Positions 7,623 to 9,595 of a stretch of DNA of 9,595 nucleotides are shown in pieces (position 1 is the first letter of the stretch; every line of letters begins with the position of its first letter). The notes below the pieces were generated by a model that was not told the origin of the DNA, did not search any database, and saw nothing but the letters and a program-made list of their open reading frames with translations. Made by a program: the position numbers and the translations under genes. Origin of the DNA: Lentimicrobium sp. (GTDB lineage Bacteria > Bacteroidota > Bacteroidia > Bacteroidales > Lentimicrobiaceae). The stretch spans positions 1 to 9,595 of the forward strand of contig JAAXUD010000068.1 of assembly GCA_013336205.1 (NCBI GenBank). The letters run 5' to 3'.

Positions 7623-7910
7623 TCAGATGCTTTCTGTTTCTACTATTTTAGCAAGCAGATCGCTGTAAGGAAGAATCAGGTATTTATTCCCCCCGAAATC
7701 AATCTCAGTTCCGGCAAACTTCCTGAAAAGCACGGTGTCGCCAGCGGCGATTTCACTGTTTTCGGTGTTCCCGGTAGCGATGACTTTTGCCATGATTGGT
7801 TTTTCTTTGGCGGTATCTGGTATTATTATGCCACCAGCTGTCCGTTGTTCTCCTATGGGTTGGTTCATGTCAAGCAGAACGTTCTGGTTGATGGGTTGTA
7901 GTTCTTTCAT
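7623..7910 (-). CDS. GroES-like 10-kDa co-chaperonin
   Basis: A 95-residue product of normal GroES length. It has the mobile loop of GroES (about residues 19-34) with the GroEL-contacting hydrophobic stretch GGIIIP (26-31) followed by DTAKEKP, the AAGDTVLFRKFAGTEI segment typical of the barrel fold, and the closing KYLILPYSDLLAKI. The N-terminal strand is divergent: INQNVLLDM where canonical proteins have a version of LxDRVLVKP. GroES caps the GroEL folding chamber in an ATP-dependent cycle. No groEL lies in the window; instead this gene follows a Trx-Grx gene by 16 bp on the same strand, so co-transcription is likely. I chose the ATG at 7908-7910 because it gives the family's length; an ATG 20 codons upstream (7970) would overlap the preceding gene and add a tail unlike GroES. 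It may be a second, specialised GroES rather than the housekeeping copy, so I give no gene symbol. Confidence 0.88.
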   Translation of the reverse strand: MKELQPINQNVLLDMNQPIGEQRTAGGIIIPDTAKEKPIMAKVIATGNTENSEIAAGDTVLFRKFAGTEIDFGGNKYLILPYSDLLAKIVETESI

Positions 7911-7926
7911 GTTTGATGTTGTTGAA

Positions 7927-8508
7927 TTATCCGTTAATATTAAGAAGTCTGTTGATTTTGCTTTTGTCAAAACCTATCACCATTTCACCATTAATTTCGG
8001 TTTGAGGAACTCCCGTCTGGCCGGTTTTATTAACCAATGCCCGGGCCTGCTCAGGATCTGCTGAAACATCAATATCAGTGAACTGGATTTTATGCTGACG
8101 TAAATAATTTTTCAAGGTAGTACACCACGAACAACTGGGCGTTGAATATACTGTAACGCTTGGCCCCCCTGAGGTTCCGGAAGTAGCCTGAAATAGCTGG
8201 TTTTCCATAAGGTTTTTATAAAAACCGGTGGTTTGACAGCCTTTGATTATGTTTTTCATGGTTGATTTTTCGAAAATCAACAAAGAAGGAACTGAATCAA
8301 CGCCATAGAATGGATGAATATCTCTGACCAATGACGCATCTGCTTTTAGTGACAGGGCTTCACCAATCAGGGTAGCTGCTTCCTCAAAGCTTGATTCTGC
8401 GCAGCCCGATGTTGGAGAATTGCTCTTATACAGTAAAAGAAAGGACCTTTCGCTTTCAGCTATAATGCCTTTAAGTTCCTGAAGTGATTTAATGACTTTA
8501 ACTTTCAT
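7927..8508 (-). CDS. Thioredoxin-fold / glutaredoxin fusion protein
   Basis: A 193-residue product with two redox-fold domains. Residues 1-~108 look like a thioredoxin fold: KSLQELKGIIAESERSFLLLYKS, then a cis-Pro loop SVPSLLIF (Pro74). The usual CGPC site is replaced by SPTSGC, leaving one cysteine (Cys36), so this half may be structural or substrate-binding. After a Gly/Ser linker (109-116), residues 117-193 form a glutaredoxin domain: VTVYSTPSCSWC with the CxxC site at 126-129, the TGVP cis-Pro loop (Pro168) and MVIGFDKSKI. This half resembles the small CxxC glutaredoxin-like proteins sometimes called the Uxx-star family. Expected role: cytoplasmic thiol-disulfide exchange; partner unknown. 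No signal peptide is seen. I chose the ATG at 8506-8508 (MKVKVIKS), which starts at the first strand of the fold; the frame stays open upstream to an ATG at 8634, adding 42 residues that resemble neither domain. The groES-like gene follows after 16 bp. Confidence 0.82.
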   Translation of the reverse strand: MKVKVIKSLQELKGIIAESERSFLLLYKSNSPTSGCAESSFEEAATLIGEALSLKADASLVRDIHPFYGVDSVPSLLIFEKSTMKNIIKGCQTTGFYKNLMENQLFQATSGTSGGPSVTVYSTPSCSWCTTLKNYLRQHKIQFTDIDVSADPEQARALVNKTGQTGVPQTEINGEMVIGFDKSKINRLLNING

Positions 8509-8760
8509 TGTGGATTTTTTTCTTAACATTTCAAGAAGCATGCCACTGACAATGATTTTGGGAGTTGGGGTAATAAAAATAGTGATACCTAAGCGATTTA
8601 ATTTTATATCGCAATAATGGCAGTTTCCGACCATTTAGAAAAGTGACGAATTGACAGGAAGGAGAAGGATTGAATATTTTAGGGAGAATTAAAATTGCTC
8701 CAGGGTTTCATGGGAAATACCAATAAACCCAAAAATATAATATCTGCAAGGTAAAGCAGG
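8509..8760. other. Gap of 252 bp between the CapA and Trx-Grx genes
   Basis: This gap between two same-strand genes holds no clear gene of its own. Its first 126 bases (8509-8634) are an in-frame, stop-free extension of the Trx-Grx gene that could encode MVGNCHYCDIKL..., but I judge it a leader. One -7 promoter candidate for the - strand lies at 8730-8737. No convincing terminator for the CapA gene is seen. Confidence 0.5.
8730..8737 (-). promoter_or_regulatory. Candidate -7 promoter element for the Trx-Grx/groES-like pair
   Basis: Read on the - strand this is TATTTTTG, a match to TAnnTTTG, lying 221 bp before the chosen Trx-Grx start. No -33 partner is apparent and the surrounding sequence is AT-rich, so a chance match is quite possible. 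Confidence 0.25.
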
Positions 8761-9595
8761 CTATTTTATTTCTTTGTATTCCGGTACCTGGCGGTTTTTA
8801 GAATTGAGCAATTCCCTTGAATCAGACGCAAATTGCCTGAGTTTTTCCTTTGCCGCAGCATCAAGTGTTGTGTCATTTTCAAATTGCTGAACAGGAAGGA
8901 TAAAATATTGTTTTTTTTCTTCCCGGTATGGAGTATGAACCCAGGTGAGGTGATATTCAGGTTTGATGACCGTTTTTGAATTCCATGTTTTTGAAAGTGT
9001 AAAACCAATCATTGCACCGCCATCTTTATAGCGATCACGTTGGTTCGAAACATAATTGCCAAGTGAATAGACCAGCAAATGGCCACCAGCTTCCGATTCA
9101 CCAGCCGGATAATACTCCATGGGTTGAATCACATGCGGATGTGAGCCAATTACCACATCAGCCCCGTTTTGACGACTTAATTCTGCCATTTTTTTCTGTT
9201 CAGCAGAATGGAAGGACTGGTATTCATTTCCCCAGTGAAAGAAAACGATAATAAAATCTATTTCAGGTCTTTGCAATGACTTAAGATCGCTGATTACCTG
9301 GCTGCTGTCAATAATATTAACGATGGTTGGGGCGTGTACAGGTAAGCCATTTGTTCCGTAAGTGTAATTCAGAAGCGCAATGGTGACATCATTTTTCTTC
9401 AGAATAAGCGGATGATGAGCGCTGTAGTCTGTGCTGTCGCGAAAGGTTCCTGTGCGTAAAATGCCCAGGCTGTCGAGCACCCTGGTGGTTCTGATGACAC
9501 CGGCTTTTCCCCGGTCGCAGCTATGGTTGTTGGCTGTTGCAAGTACATCAAATCCGGCATTCCGGGCAGCTACAGCAAGCTCGTCAGGTGCGCTG
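8761..9595 (-). CDS. CapA-family protein (poly-gamma-glutamate synthesis type; 5' partial)
   Basis: The frame is open to the right edge, so the N-terminus, any signal peptide or lipobox and the first metal-binding motif are missing; 277 C-terminal residues are visible. They carry the family's motifs in order: FDVLATANNHSCDRG (Asn23-His24 of the visible part), then IIVFFHWGNEYQ (His120, Glu124), GADVVIGSHPHVIQPME (His152, His154) and LLVYSLGNYVSNQ. These are the conserved metal-binding and active-site positions of the metallophosphatase-like CapA/PgsA fold. In Bacillus, CapA is needed for surface poly-gamma-glutamate; in Bacteroidota, proteins of this family are common without the other cap genes, and none are visible here, so the substrate is unknown. 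After the fold comes a charged C-terminal region of about 70 residues (REEKKQYFILP onward) ending EYKEIK. An internal GTG at 9480 could be mistaken for the start, but the NNH motif upstream of it shows the true start lies outside the window. Confidence 0.88.
   Translation of the reverse strand, partial: SAPDELAVAARNAGFDVLATANNHSCDRGKAGVIRTTRVLDSLGILRTGTFRDSTDYSAHHPLILKKNDVTIALLNYTYGTNGLPVHAPTIVNIIDSSQVISDLKSLQRPEIDFIIVFFHWGNEYQSFHSAEQKKMAELSRQNGADVVIGSHPHVIQPMEYYPAGESEAGGHLLVYSLGNYVSNQRDRYKDGGAMIGFTLSKTWNSKTVIKPEYHLTWVHTPYREEKKQYFILPVQQFENDTTLDAAAKEKLRQFASDSRELLNSKNRQVPEYKEIK

Noticed and set aside
7911..7970. ATG at 7970 as the start of the groES-like gene
   Set aside because: It would overlap the end of the Trx-Grx gene and add 20 residues before a product that already has full GroES length.
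7735..8064. A 109-codon open frame on the + strand antisense to the groES-like and Trx-Grx genes
   Set aside because: The - strand encodes well-matched GroES and glutaredoxin motifs here; the + strand product is featureless.
1..9595. A mobile element or defence island
   Set aside because: No transposase, integrase, terminal repeats, toxin-antitoxin pair, nuclease or restriction gene is seen; every gene is of a common chromosomal family.

Overview
The window reads as a stretch of ordinary chromosome from a member of the Bacteroidota. The grounds are the gene families present (a patatin/surface-antigen fusion, a DUF349-repeat protein, a large AsmA-like protein, a CapA-family protein), Bacteroidota-style -7 promoter elements (TAnnTTTG) in two gaps, and start codons without convincing Shine-Dalgarno sequences. 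No RNA genes, insertion sequences, integrases, CRISPR arrays or phage genes are visible. Species-level placement is not possible from this sequence.

Layout. The first three genes are on the + strand. (1) A patatin-like phospholipase fused to a POTRA/outer-membrane beta-barrel enters from the left edge, its 5' part missing, and ends at 1888. (2) A promoter-bearing gap leads to a long acidic protein with five DUF349 repeats (start chosen at 2161), closed by a textbook terminator with a perfect 18-bp stem. (3) A second promoter-bearing gap with GTTTAT dyads leads to a 945-residue AsmA-family protein that ends in an unusual 11-residue-periodic helical tail. The last three genes are on the - strand. 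(4) A GroES-type co-chaperonin (7623-7910) lies 16 bp behind (5) a thioredoxin-fold/glutaredoxin fusion (7927-8508), and the pair looks like a two-gene operon. (6) A CapA-family (poly-gamma-glutamate-synthesis-type) protein runs off the right edge.

How the genes relate. Genes 1 and 3 both point to the envelope: one is a putative outer-membrane lipase/barrel, the other a membrane-anchored AsmA protein of the family linked to lipid transport and outer-membrane homeostasis. CapA proteins are also usually exported. Genes 4 and 5 suggest cytoplasmic protein folding and thiol-redox repair. Each + strand gene appears to have its own promoter or terminator, so the window looks like a set of single-gene units plus one two-gene operon rather than one dedicated system.

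I did not find a clear new multi-gene system. The items most worth a second look are the groES-like gene paired with a Trx-Grx fusion and with no groEL beside it, the in-phase hendecad tail on the AsmA protein, the five evenly spaced DUF349 units behind a repetitive acidic leader, and the GTTTAT dyads just upstream of the AsmA gene's -7 element.
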